From Allosphingosinicella vermicomposti (lineage in GTDB: Bacteria; Pseudomonadota; Alphaproteobacteria; Sphingomonadales; Sphingomonadaceae), in assembly GCF_003012815.1 (NCBI RefSeq), contig NZ_PXYJ01000001.1, positions 558,001-622,000 of the forward strand: DNA of 64,000 nucleotides. Direction: 5' to 3'. The notes below the pieces were generated by a model that saw only the letters and a list, made by a program, of their open reading frames with translations, was not told the DNA's origin and made no database searches. Of the stretch, positions 17,032 through 24,270 are shown in pieces. Numbering within the stretch: position 1 is the first letter of the stretch; each line of letters starts with the position of its first letter. The position numbers and the translations under genes are program-made.

Positions 17032-17047
17032 TGCAACAGCCGTGCCA
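17032..17047 (-). promoter_or_regulatory. Sigma-54 promoter for the flgB operon
   Basis: Minus strand TGGCACGGCTGTTGCA: the -24 element TGGCAC, five bases, then TTGC at -12, an essentially perfect RpoN site. Requires an enhancer-binding activator such as those encoded at 25906 and 41574. Confidence 0.88.
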
Positions 17048-17169
17048 AATCCGTTTGGACGGCGCGAATGTGCCGTGCGGGGCTGAAGCGGGCCAGAGGG
17101 CGGCAGGAAATTGCCGGGCGAGCGGCAAGGATTTGCCGGGGCAGGCCCGCCAAAGGGAGGGAGAGAGAA

Positions 17170-17850
17170 ATGGTAATCGAAACCGCGATGCGTTTGCTGG
17201 ACCCTATTTCTCTTCTCCTTGTCGGAGGCGGCACTGTCGCGGTGACCGCGCTCCGCTTCCCAGGGGCGGATTTAAAGGGCGCCGTCCGGGCGCTTCGTCC
17301 CCTCATCAGGGCGCGGCCGGTGGCGGATGCCTTCGCGGCGGAACGGGCCGTGCGGCAAATCCAGAGGATCAGCGACATCAAGGGCATCGCTCTTGCCGAC
17401 CGGGTGGATACGTCGAGCCCCTTTGTCCGCCGCGCGGCGGTGAAGCTTGCCGACTGCCATCGTGCGGAAGAATTCGCGGTCTGGGCACGCGCGGAAATCG
17501 AAGGCCGCACCCAGCGCCATGAAGCCGCAATCGCGGTGTGGAAATCGGCGGCCGACGCCGCGCCCGCAATGGGCATGATCGGCACGGTCCTCGGCCTCAT
17601 CGGCATGTTCGCGGCGATGGACGATCCGGCGACGCTCGGCCCGGCCATGGCGCTTGCTTTGCTTACTACCCTCTATGGCCTCATCCTATCTGCCATAGTC
17701 GCCATTCCTATCGGCGGGCGACTGGAGCGGCTGTCGAACATGGAACGGCGCTGGCAGGAAGCGGTATTGGGCCGCCTCGAAGCCCTCGCGCGCGCGGAAG
17801 AAGTCGTGCCGCTTGCTGCTTGGCCGAAACGCGCGGCCGCCAAGACATGA
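17170..17850 (+). CDS. Second MotA-like stator channel subunit
   Basis: 226 residues, shorter than MotA at 7344 (287). Hydrophobic N-terminal segment LLDPISLLLVGGGTVAVTAL, a charged cytoplasmic middle, and the two C-terminal MotA/TolQ/ExbB helices with APAMGMIGTVLGLIGMFAAM and MALALLTTLYGLILSAIVAIP. The frame is open upstream to 17017, but ATG at 17170 follows GGGAGAGAG and fits the promoter position. It overlaps the next gene by ATGA, so the two subunits are made together. Likely a flagellar stator or paralogue, since it sits in the flagellar island under a FliA promoter. An ExbB/TolQ-like role is less likely. Confidence 0.82.
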   Translation: MVIETAMRLLDPISLLLVGGGTVAVTALRFPGADLKGAVRALRPLIRARPVADAFAAERAVRQIQRISDIKGIALADRVDTSSPFVRRAAVKLADCHRAEEFAVWARAEIEGRTQRHEAAIAVWKSAADAAPAMGMIGTVLGLIGMFAAMDDPATLGPAMALALLTTLYGLILSAIVAIPIGGRLERLSNMERRWQEAVLGRLEALARAEEVVPLAAWPKRAAAKT

Positions 17851-18314
17851 GCCAGGTCAACGTCCCGCGATGGGCAATGAGCCTCGCCGATCTTGGGCTC
17901 CTGCTCCTCGGCTTCTTCATCATTCTCTACACCGGCAAGGCGGATGTGGAGGACGTCGCGCGGGCCACGCGCGGCGCTTTTGGTTCTGAGGAAGAAGGAG
18001 GCGAGACGTTCGTCGTCGATGCCCCCGCCGATGCGTTCTTTGAGGAAGGGGAAGCGCGCCTAACCCGCGACGGACGCACACGCTTTGTCGGCATCGGGCG
18101 GCGCGCGATGGCGCTTGGCCGCAAGGTGCAGATTGAAAGCGTCGGCCGCGCGGAGGATGCGGCGCGGTTCGACGGCTTCGAACTTTCCGCCGCCCGTGCC
18201 GCCGCCGTCGCGCGCGCGGTGGAAGAAGGGGGATTGGCGCCCGAGCGGATCGAGATTGCGATGCCAGTGGGGCGGGATGTTGAAGGGCAGCAGCTGAAGG
18301 TAAGGGCCAGATAA
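17847..18314 (+). CDS. Second MotB-like stator subunit with minimal OmpA domain
   Basis: 155 residues, half the length of MotB at 6410. The membrane helix MSLADLGLLLLGFFIILY carries an Asp (residue 14) at the place of the MotB proton-binding Asp. The periplasmic part has ELSAARAAAVARAVEEGGLA followed by ERIEI, the second half of the OmpA-type peptidoglycan-binding motif, but the GHTD segment seen in MotB is replaced by SVGRAED. It probably partners the MotA-like protein just upstream. Confidence 0.78.
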   Translation: MSQVNVPRWAMSLADLGLLLLGFFIILYTGKADVEDVARATRGAFGSEEEGGETFVVDAPADAFFEEGEARLTRDGRTRFVGIGRRAMALGRKVQIESVGRAEDAARFDGFELSAARAAAVARAVEEGGLAPERIEIAMPVGRDVEGQQLKVRAR

Positions 18315-18315
18315 G

Positions 18316-18412
18316 CCCCTGCGCTTGATGGGGAGGGGTGATGTTCGGGGTAGGGCTGCAATCTTCCCCAGCATCACCCCCACCCAACCCTCCCCCATCG
18401 AGGGGGAGGGCT
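18316..18412. repeat. Family C palindromic repeat, copy 1
   Basis: GC-rich inverted repeat: the left arm GATGGGGAGGGGTGATGTTC pairs with the right part containing GCATCACCCCCACCCAACCC. A second tract CTCCCCCATCGAGGGGGAG forms its own hairpin. A related copy lies at 54367-54476. It sits just after the second stator genes and may serve as their transcript end. Confidence 0.75.
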
Positions 18413-18437
18413 ATAAGGCCAAGGAGTTGGTTAGAGC

Positions 18438-18453
18438 TGGCACAACCTTTGCT
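18438..18453 (+). promoter_or_regulatory. Sigma-54 promoter for flgA
   Basis: TGGCACAACCTTTGCT, a near-consensus -24/-12 element, giving a start near 18464 and a short leader before flgA. Confidence 0.88.
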
Positions 18454-18487
18454 TAACTCTTCTCGAACTTATTGAGAGGAGGCGCGA

Positions 18488-18985
18488 GTGACGCTTTTCC
18501 GACGCTTGATCCTGTTATCTGCTCTGGGCGCTGCGCCTGCCGCCGCGCAGGGTTTTCAGGATCTGGATGCCCTGGAAGTGCGGGTGACGTCCGCGCTCGG
18601 CGCGGATATCGGCCAGCCCGGTGGACCATCAGGGCCGATCGACCGCCGCCTGAAGCTTGCGGCTTGCCCACAACCGGTTTCGGTCGAAGCGCCTGCGCTT
18701 GGCGCGGCCACGGTGCGTTGCGAGGCGTTGGGATGGCGCATCCGCATTCCGGTCGTGGCCTCGGGCGCGACGGTCCGCGCCGCTAAGGCCGAGCCGATCA
18801 TCCGCAAGGGCGATCAGGTGGAGGTTGTCGCGGCCGGCTCTGCTTTCACCGTGAGCACGCTCGCGGTCGCCGAACAGGACGGCGCGCCGGGCGACCGAAT
18901 CCGTGTCCGATCCGAGCGGAAAGCGGGCCCGATCATCGGTGAGGTCAGCATCGACGGGCGGATTTTGTTACCGGGATTTAAGTAA
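18488..18985 (+). CDS. flgA: Flagellar P-ring assembly chaperone FlgA
   Basis: 165 residues. Sec signal peptide MTLFRRLILLSALGAAPAAA, then a SAF-type domain with GWRIRIPVVASGATVRAAKA and the C-terminal IIGEVSIDGRILLPGFK. It helps FlgI assemble in the periplasm. The start is GTG, supported by AGAGGAGG five bases upstream. It leads a flgA-flgM-flgN-like group. Confidence 0.92.
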   Translation: MTLFRRLILLSALGAAPAAAQGFQDLDALEVRVTSALGADIGQPGGPSGPIDRRLKLAACPQPVSVEAPALGAATVRCEALGWRIRIPVVASGATVRAAKAEPIIRKGDQVEVVAAGSAFTVSTLAVAEQDGAPGDRIRVRSERKAGPIIGEVSIDGRILLPGFK

Positions 18986-19004
18986 TTCCCGTCAGGGTCG
19001 TTAT
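18978..19004 (+). promoter_or_regulatory. Probable sigma-28 promoter for flgM
   Basis: TTAA, 15 bases, GTCGTTAT: one mismatch in each box from the TAAA-N15-GCCGTTAT sites elsewhere in the island. It begins at the end of flgA. A FliA-dependent flgM promoter would give the usual feedback control. Confidence 0.5.
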
Positions 19005-19047
19005 AAGGCGCGAGGACGAGCGGCTGGGCCGCGAAAGGACGTAAGTG

Positions 19048-19329
19048 ATGATCGACGGCATTGGAAAAGGCGGCCTTGGCCGCATCGACATTCAGAGGGG
19101 CCAAGTCGCCAAGAGCGGCGCCGCATCCTCGGCCGGTAGCGCGACGAGCGGAAGCGCAGCCAGCGGTTCGGCGAGCCTGCTCGCCGACCTTGCCTCGGGC
19201 CCGCCGGTCAATGCCGAAAAGATCGCCGCGCTTCGCGCCGCCATCGCGGAAGGCCGTTACCCGGTCGATCCGGAAAAGATCGCCGAGCGGATGATCGCGC
19301 TCGATATTCCATATCGTGACGCCCAGTGA
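19048..19329 (+). CDS. flgM: Anti-sigma-28 factor FlgM
   Basis: 93 residues. Low-complexity Gly/Ser/Ala-rich first half and a C-terminal helix pair, VNAEKIAALRAAIAEGRYPV and DPEKIAERMIAL, the FlgM sigma-28-binding signature. It holds FliA inactive until exported through the finished hook-basal body. ATG at 19048 is preferred to GTG at 19045 because AAAGGA lies at the right distance. Confidence 0.93.
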   Translation: MIDGIGKGGLGRIDIQRGQVAKSGAASSAGSATSGSAASGSASLLADLASGPPVNAEKIAALRAAIAEGRYPVDPEKIAERMIALDIPYRDAQ

Positions 19330-19631
19330 GCGCCGCCGCGCTCCGCAAGGTTGAAGATTGCCAGGAGGCGCTGGTCAACGCGCTCGACGGCAACGACGTC
19401 GATGTTCTCGAACAGAGCATCGAAGCGCTCCGTTATGCGGTGGACGCGGCGCGCAGCGTCGGCGGCTGGCATGACGAAGCCGAAATCCGCGCGCGCGCCG
19501 ACAAAATCCGCGCGCTCGCTCATGCCGCGATGATCCGCGTCAATTTTCTGACGGACATGACCCGCCAGCGGCTCGACACCCTCGCCGCGCTGCGCGGCCG
19601 ACCTGCAACGGGCTATTCTCCCCGCCGCTAA
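19326..19631 (+). CDS. Small helical protein, probable FlgN-like export chaperone
   Basis: 101 residues, almost entirely helical (EDCQEALVNALDGNDVDVLEQSIEALRYAVDAA in outline, given here as residues 10-42), ending in a basic tail. The GTG start overlaps the flgM stop (GTGA), so it is coupled to flgM, the usual position of flgN. FlgN proteins are poorly conserved. FlgN is inferred mainly from position, size and helical content. Confidence 0.6.
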   Translation: MSAAALRKVEDCQEALVNALDGNDVDVLEQSIEALRYAVDAARSVGGWHDEAEIRARADKIRALAHAAMIRVNFLTDMTRQRLDTLAALRGRPATGYSPRR

Positions 19632-19648
19632 GCGGCTTTGCAAATAAC

Positions 19649-19664
19649 TGGCACACCCCTTGCT
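19649..19664 (+). promoter_or_regulatory. Sigma-54 promoter for the transglycosylase-flhA-flhG-fliA block
   Basis: TGGCACACCCCTTGCT. The predicted start near 19675 leaves an 18-base leader with GAAGGAG before the ATG at 19693, which rules out the earlier in-frame starts. Confidence 0.88.
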
Positions 19665-19692
19665 TAACGTCTCCATGATTGAAGGAGACGTC

Positions 19693-20514
19693 ATGGTTTC
19701 GACGGTGAACATCAGGGCTGGGGCAAGTGGGCCGGGCAACCGGATCGGCAATGCCATCGCGTCCGCATCTGCCCGCACCGGCGTCGATTTCGATTATCTG
19801 ATGAACCAGGCGCGGATCGAAAGCAGCTTCGATCCCAATGCGCGCGCGCGGACCTCCAGCGCCACTGGCCTCTATCAATTCATCGATCAGACCTGGCTCG
19901 GCACGGTCAAGGACCATGGCGCGAAGCACGGCCTTGGCTGGGCTGCCGACGCGATCCATGGGCGGAGTGGGCGGTATAGCGTGCCGGATGCCGAGACGCG
20001 CCGGGCGATCCTCGATCTTCGGAACCACCCGGAAGCGGCTTCGGCCATGGCGGCGGAATTCGCTTCGGACAATCGCGACTATCTGGAAGCGCGGCTTGGC
20101 CGCCCCATGGAAAGCGTCGACCTTTATCTCGCCCATTTTCTGGGGGCGGGCGGGGCCGAGGAGTTTCTCGGCGCCTATGCCGCCGATCCGTCGACACCTG
20201 CTGCTTCAATCCTTCCCGCAGCGGCACGCGCCAACCGCTCCATCTTCTATCGCCCTGACGGCAGTGCGCGGAGCGTCGCTGAAATCCGCGACAATTTCGC
20301 CGCCAAATTGGGCACGGAGAGTGGACCTTCCTTCGCCGCGCCCCAATATGCGGCGATGGGCGCTACCCTGCCGATGCCCGCCGCGCCCCATCGCTTCACG
20401 CACGCGGCTGGCGCGGAAGAAGCCGATCGCGGCATCCGCCCGATCGCCAAGCCATCGGCCGAATTTGCCCGCATTTCCTATGAAATGCTCTCGAAGATCG
20501 GAGCGTCCGCATGA
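19693..20514 (+). CDS. Flagellar soluble lytic transglycosylase (SLT family) without a Sec signal
   Basis: 273 residues. The goose-type SLT fold is marked by ARIESSFDPNA (catalytic Glu43) and SATGLYQF (about 56-63), with LYLAHFLGAGGA later. It should cut peptidoglycan so that the rod can cross the wall, replacing the muramidase half missing from FlgJ. The N-terminus MVSTVNIRAGASGPGNRIGN has no hydrophobic signal, so export through the flagellar type III pathway (as for FlgJ) is an inference. The C-terminal about 80 residues are non-catalytic and may bind rod proteins. Its stop overlaps the flhA start. Confidence 0.88.
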   Translation: MVSTVNIRAGASGPGNRIGNAIASASARTGVDFDYLMNQARIESSFDPNARARTSSATGLYQFIDQTWLGTVKDHGAKHGLGWAADAIHGRSGRYSVPDAETRRAILDLRNHPEAASAMAAEFASDNRDYLEARLGRPMESVDLYLAHFLGAGGAEEFLGAYAADPSTPAASILPAAARANRSIFYRPDGSARSVAEIRDNFAAKLGTESGPSFAAPQYAAMGATLPMPAAPHRFTHAAGAEEADRGIRPIAKPSAEFARISYEMLSKIGASA

Positions 20515-22610
20515 GCGCCGCCAACGTCCGCAGGGCTGCGTGGATCAGCGCAGGGAAGGGGGCGGTGCTGCCTTTCGCCACCCTGATGCTCGTCATGCTG
20601 ATGGTCGTGCCGATCCCGGCCTTTGCGCTCGACATCGGTTTCATCATCAACATCATGATCAGCCTTGCCGTCCTGATGGTGGCATTGAATGTCGCAAAGC
20701 CGCTGGACTTCTCGTCCTTCCCGACCGTTCTTCTCTTCGCCACCCTGTTGCGCCTGGCGCTGAACGTCGCGTCGACCCGCGTCGTGCTCGTCCACGGCCA
20801 TGAAGGATCGGCTTCGGCAGGCCATGTGATCGAGGCGTTTGGCAGCTTCCTGATCGGCGGCGATTATGTCGTCGGCGTTTTCGTCTTCCTCATTCTGATG
20901 ATCATCAACATGGTCGTCATCACCAAGGGCGCGGGCCGCGTGTCGGAAGTGTCCGCGCGCTTCACTCTTGACGCCATGCCCGGCAAGCAGATGGCGATCG
21001 ATGCTGATCTGAACGCCGGTCTGATGACCCCCGAGGAAGCCAAGCATCGCCGTCAGGAAGTGGCGACGGAAGCCGATTTCTACGGCTCCATGGACGGTGC
21101 GTCCAAGTTCGTTAAGGGCGACGCGGTCGCGGGCGTGCTCATCCTCGTCATCAATATCATCGGCGGCCTCGTACTCGGTACGGTGAGCCATGGTCTGTCT
21201 CTTGGACAGGCGGCGGAAACCTACATCCTGCTCGCCATTGGCGACGCGCTGGTCGCGCAGGTTCCGGCGCTGCTGCTGTCGGTGGCTGCCGCGTCCGTCG
21301 TGACGCGCGTGTCTTCGCCGCTCGATCTTTCGGGCCAGATCAGCAGCCAGTTCGCCTCGGCCCGCGCTTGGACGCCGGTGGCTGCAATCCTGCTGTTCTT
21401 GGGTGTGCTGCCGGGAATGCCGCACATGATCATCCTGCCCGCCGCAGCCATCGCAGGTTACGTTGCGTGGCGTCTCCACAAGGCGCCCAAGCCGATCGAG
21501 CCAGCCTCGGTCGAGGCCGCGATCACGCCGTCGCCGAGCGCGATTGGCTGGGACGAAGTGAGCGACGGCGCCGCCCTCGGCCTCGAACTTGGCTACGGCC
21601 TTATTGGCCTGGTCGATGAACGCAAGGGCGCGCCCCTTATGGGCCGCATCACCGGCATACGGCGTCAGCTGTCGCGGGAGCTCGGCTTCGTCGTGCCGCT
21701 CGTCCGGGTGCGTGACGAACTCTCGCTTGGGCCCAACAGCTATCGCATCACGGTCGCCGGCGTGATCTGCGCAGAGGACGAGATCTGGCCGGAAGACCTG
21801 CTCGCGCTCGACTCGGGCGATCTCCTGAACACGATCGACGGCCGCAAGGTCAAGGATCCGACCTTTGGCCTCGACGCCGTCTGGATCGCGCCGTCGAAGC
21901 GCGCCGATGCGGTGGTCGCGGGTTACACTGTCGTCGATCCGGCGACGGTGGTCGCAACGCACCTTAACCATGTTGTCCAGATGCAGGCCGCCGAATTGTT
22001 CGGCATGGACGAAGCCCAGAATTTGCTCGACGCGCTGAAGGAAGTCGCGCCGCAACTCGTCGCGGGCCTGACGCCGCAGCCATTGCCGCTCGCTTCCATC
22101 GCCGCTTTGTGCCGTGCCTTGCTGGCCGAAGGCGTACCGCTGAAGGATTTCCGCCGCATCGCCGAAGCCATGGCGGATGCCGCACGCGAGGAGGCCGATC
22201 CGGTCCAGCTGGTCGAAAGGGTCCGCCAGCGGATCGGGGCGCTGATTGTCCAGACGATCGTGCCGATCAAGATGCCGCTGCCGGTCATCACGTTGGATGC
22301 GGAGCTTGAAACCCTGCTCGCGCAGGCCGTGCGCACCGGACAGACCGCCATGCACCCGATCGAGCCGGGCCTTGGCCAGCGCCTGGTGCAGGCGGTTAGC
22401 GATGCCGCTGGTCCTCTTCTGGGCGAGGCGCGCCGCTTCGCCATCGTTACGTCGCCGATCGCGCGCCGGTCGCTGTCGCGCCTGCTGGCGCCGCAGATCC
22501 CGGACGTGCCGGTCTTGTCCTTTCTCGAAATCCCGGACGGCAAGCCCGTCGAGGTCGTCGCCGTCGTCGGCGGACAGCGGGAAGCCATGATGTTGCCGGA
22601 GAGCGTGTAA
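20511..22610 (+). CDS. flhA: Flagellar type III export gate protein FlhA
   Basis: 699 residues, normal for FlhA. The N-terminal half has about eight membrane helices, including LVVPIPAFALDIGFIINIMI and the conserved FPTVLLFATLLRLALNVAST. The FHIPEP-region equivalent is DAMPGKQMAIDADLNAGLM. The C-terminal half is the cytoplasmic docking domain for chaperones and substrates. ATG overlaps the preceding stop. Confidence 0.97.
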   Translation: MSAANVRRAAWISAGKGAVLPFATLMLVMLMVVPIPAFALDIGFIINIMISLAVLMVALNVAKPLDFSSFPTVLLFATLLRLALNVASTRVVLVHGHEGSASAGHVIEAFGSFLIGGDYVVGVFVFLILMIINMVVITKGAGRVSEVSARFTLDAMPGKQMAIDADLNAGLMTPEEAKHRRQEVATEADFYGSMDGASKFVKGDAVAGVLILVINIIGGLVLGTVSHGLSLGQAAETYILLAIGDALVAQVPALLLSVAAASVVTRVSSPLDLSGQISSQFASARAWTPVAAILLFLGVLPGMPHMIILPAAAIAGYVAWRLHKAPKPIEPASVEAAITPSPSAIGWDEVSDGAALGLELGYGLIGLVDERKGAPLMGRITGIRRQLSRELGFVVPLVRVRDELSLGPNSYRITVAGVICAEDEIWPEDLLALDSGDLLNTIDGRKVKDPTFGLDAVWIAPSKRADAVVAGYTVVDPATVVATHLNHVVQMQAAELFGMDEAQNLLDALKEVAPQLVAGLTPQPLPLASIAALCRALLAEGVPLKDFRRIAEAMADAAREEADPVQLVERVRQRIGALIVQTIVPIKMPLPVITLDAELETLLAQAVRTGQTAMHPIEPGLGQRLVQAVSDAAGPLLGEARRFAIVTSPIARRSLSRLLAPQIPDVPVLSFLEIPDGKPVEVVAVVGGQREAMMLPESV

Positions 22611-22611
22611 T

Positions 22612-23433
22612 ATGCGTTGGAACGAAGGACGCACCGCCCGCGTGATCGCAGTCTCGAGCGGCAAGGGCGGCGTCGGCAAGACGAATTGCAGCGTCAACCT
22701 GTCCGTCGCGCTCGCCCGTGCGGGGAAGAATGTGATGCTGGTCGATGGCGACATCGGCCTTGCCAATGCGAACATCCTTTTGGGCCTTAATTCGCCGCTC
22801 ACCATCGCCGATGTGATCGCGCGCCAATGCGGGCTTGCCGACGTGATCGTCGCGGGGCCTTCGGGCGTGAAAATCGTGCCCGGGCACAATGGCAGCGGCA
22901 TCACGGCCAACCTTGGGCGCAAGGAGAAACGGCGGCTTGCGGACGTGTTCCGTCCTTATGCCGCGACGCTCGATTATCTGATCCTCGACACCGGGACCGG
23001 CGTCGCTCCGGAATCGCTGCGGCTTACCTCTTTGTCGGACATGGTGATGATTGTCCTGTCGGCCGAGCCCACTGCCTTCATGGACGCCTATACGCTGACG
23101 AAGGTGTTGGCACTGGATCACGGCATCACATCCGCCGCCGTCGTCACCAACATGGTGGACGATGAGGGAAGGGGACGCGAGCTCTTCCGGCATTTCCGCG
23201 AGGTGGTGAGCCGCTTCCTCCCGACCGAACTTCTTTATCTCGGCTCCGTGCCGCGGGACGATCATGTCCGGCAGTCGGTGCTTCGCAAGCAATGCTGCCT
23301 CGAAGCCTTTCCGCGCAGCCACGCCTCCCTGGCCTTCGGCGAGATCGCGGGCGCGCTCGCGCAGCTCGATCCGGGGCTCCGCGAAACCGGTGATCGCTTC
23401 TTTGGAATGGAGGCCCTTCATGGCGCTCGGTGA
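22612..23433 (+). CDS. flhG: MinD-like ATPase FlhG (FleN), short N-terminus
   Basis: 273 residues. Deviant Walker A SSGKGGVGKTN starts at residue 15, MLVDGDIGLANANILLG is the switch region, and YLILDTGTGV is Walker B-like. FlhG controls flagellar number and restrains the sigma-54 activator in polar flagellates. Orthologues normally begin with a helix bearing DQAxxLR that stimulates FlhF. Here the protein goes straight into the P-loop strand after MRWNEGRTARVIAV, and there is no flhF between flhA and flhG. Starts one base after flhA. Confidence 0.92.
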   Translation: MRWNEGRTARVIAVSSGKGGVGKTNCSVNLSVALARAGKNVMLVDGDIGLANANILLGLNSPLTIADVIARQCGLADVIVAGPSGVKIVPGHNGSGITANLGRKEKRRLADVFRPYAATLDYLILDTGTGVAPESLRLTSLSDMVMIVLSAEPTAFMDAYTLTKVLALDHGITSAAVVTNMVDDEGRGRELFRHFREVVSRFLPTELLYLGSVPRDDHVRQSVLRKQCCLEAFPRSHASLAFGEIAGALAQLDPGLRETGDRFFGMEALHGAR

Positions 23434-24154
23434 TCCACAGGACATGGTGGTGACGACCTACAAGCGCACGCCCTCGCGCACGCAGCCCGAACAGCTGGCG
23501 CGCGCTCATATGGGCCTCGTCCGCAAGATCGCGTGGCACGTCCATGGCCGCGTCTCGAACGCGATCGATATCGAGGATCTGGTGCAGATCGGGATGGTGG
23601 CGCTCGTCGAAGCGGCCAATGCCTATGAGGATCGCGGCCACGCCTTCGCGACCTATGCCCAGATGCGCATCCGCGGGGCGATGATCGATCATCTCCGTCG
23701 CCATGCGACGATGTGCCGGTCCGCGATGGTGAAGCGCAAGACGATCACGGCGACCCGCGAAAAGCTGGAAGGCCGCCTCGGCCGTGCGCCGAGCAATGCC
23801 GAAATGGCCGAAGAGCTTGGCGTTTCGGCCTCCGATTATCGCGAAATGGTCGATGAAACGATGACGGTGCGTCACGAAAGCCTCGACGATGTCTATTCGG
23901 ATCAGTCCGTGTGGTTCGCCGATGTCGAGGAAAGGGCCGACGATGCGTTGATGCGCGAAGGCCTGAAAGCCGCGATCGCCGACGGCATCCGCGAGCTTCC
24001 GGAGCGCGAGGCGATGGTCCTCCAGCTCTATTTCGTCGAGGAATTGAACCTCGAGGAAATCGGCCAGACCCTCGGCATCGGCGCCGCCCGTGTCTGTCAG
24101 ATCAAGAAATCGGCGCTCGACAGGCTGCGCGGTACTCTTAGCGACTGGAACTAG
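23420..24154 (+). CDS. fliA: Flagellar sigma factor sigma-28
   Basis: 244 residues. Region 2 contains GLVRKIAWHVHGRVSNAIDIEDLVQIGM in outline (residues 31-58) and FATYAQMRIRGAMIDHLR; region 4 is LPEREAMVLQLYFVEELNLE with the HTH IGQTLGIGAARVCQIKKSAL. It directs RNA polymerase to the TAAA-N15-GCCGTTAT sites seen before motA, the second stator genes, fliC and fliD, and is held by FlgM. ATG at 23420 has GGAGG upstream and lies inside the end of flhG. Confidence 0.95.
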   Translation: MALGDPQDMVVTTYKRTPSRTQPEQLARAHMGLVRKIAWHVHGRVSNAIDIEDLVQIGMVALVEAANAYEDRGHAFATYAQMRIRGAMIDHLRRHATMCRSAMVKRKTITATREKLEGRLGRAPSNAEMAEELGVSASDYREMVDETMTVRHESLDDVYSDQSVWFADVEERADDALMREGLKAAIADGIRELPEREAMVLQLYFVEELNLEEIGQTLGIGAARVCQIKKSALDRLRGTLSDWN

Positions 24155-24209
24155 AGAGCGCTCTCCAACAAGGGGAGGGGCTATTCCGCGCGCTCCCCCA
24201 AAACAATAG

Positions 24210-24246
24210 AAAAGCCCCGGCGTGGTAGCGACACGCCGGGGCTTTT
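24210..24246. terminator. Bidirectional rho-independent terminator between fliA and fliC
   Basis: Perfect 15-base arms AAAAGCCCCGGCGTG and CACGCCGGGGCTTTT around a seven-base loop, with A and T tracts on the two sides, so it can end both the rightward fliA transcript and the leftward fliC transcript. Confidence 0.93.
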
Positions 24247-24270
24247 CCGCCCACTAACTCGAGTGAGAGT

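Noticed and set aside
20478-22922. 814-codon minus-strand open frame opposite flhA and flhG
   Set aside because: Low-complexity R/H/D-rich product with no motif, exactly antisense to two well-identified genes.
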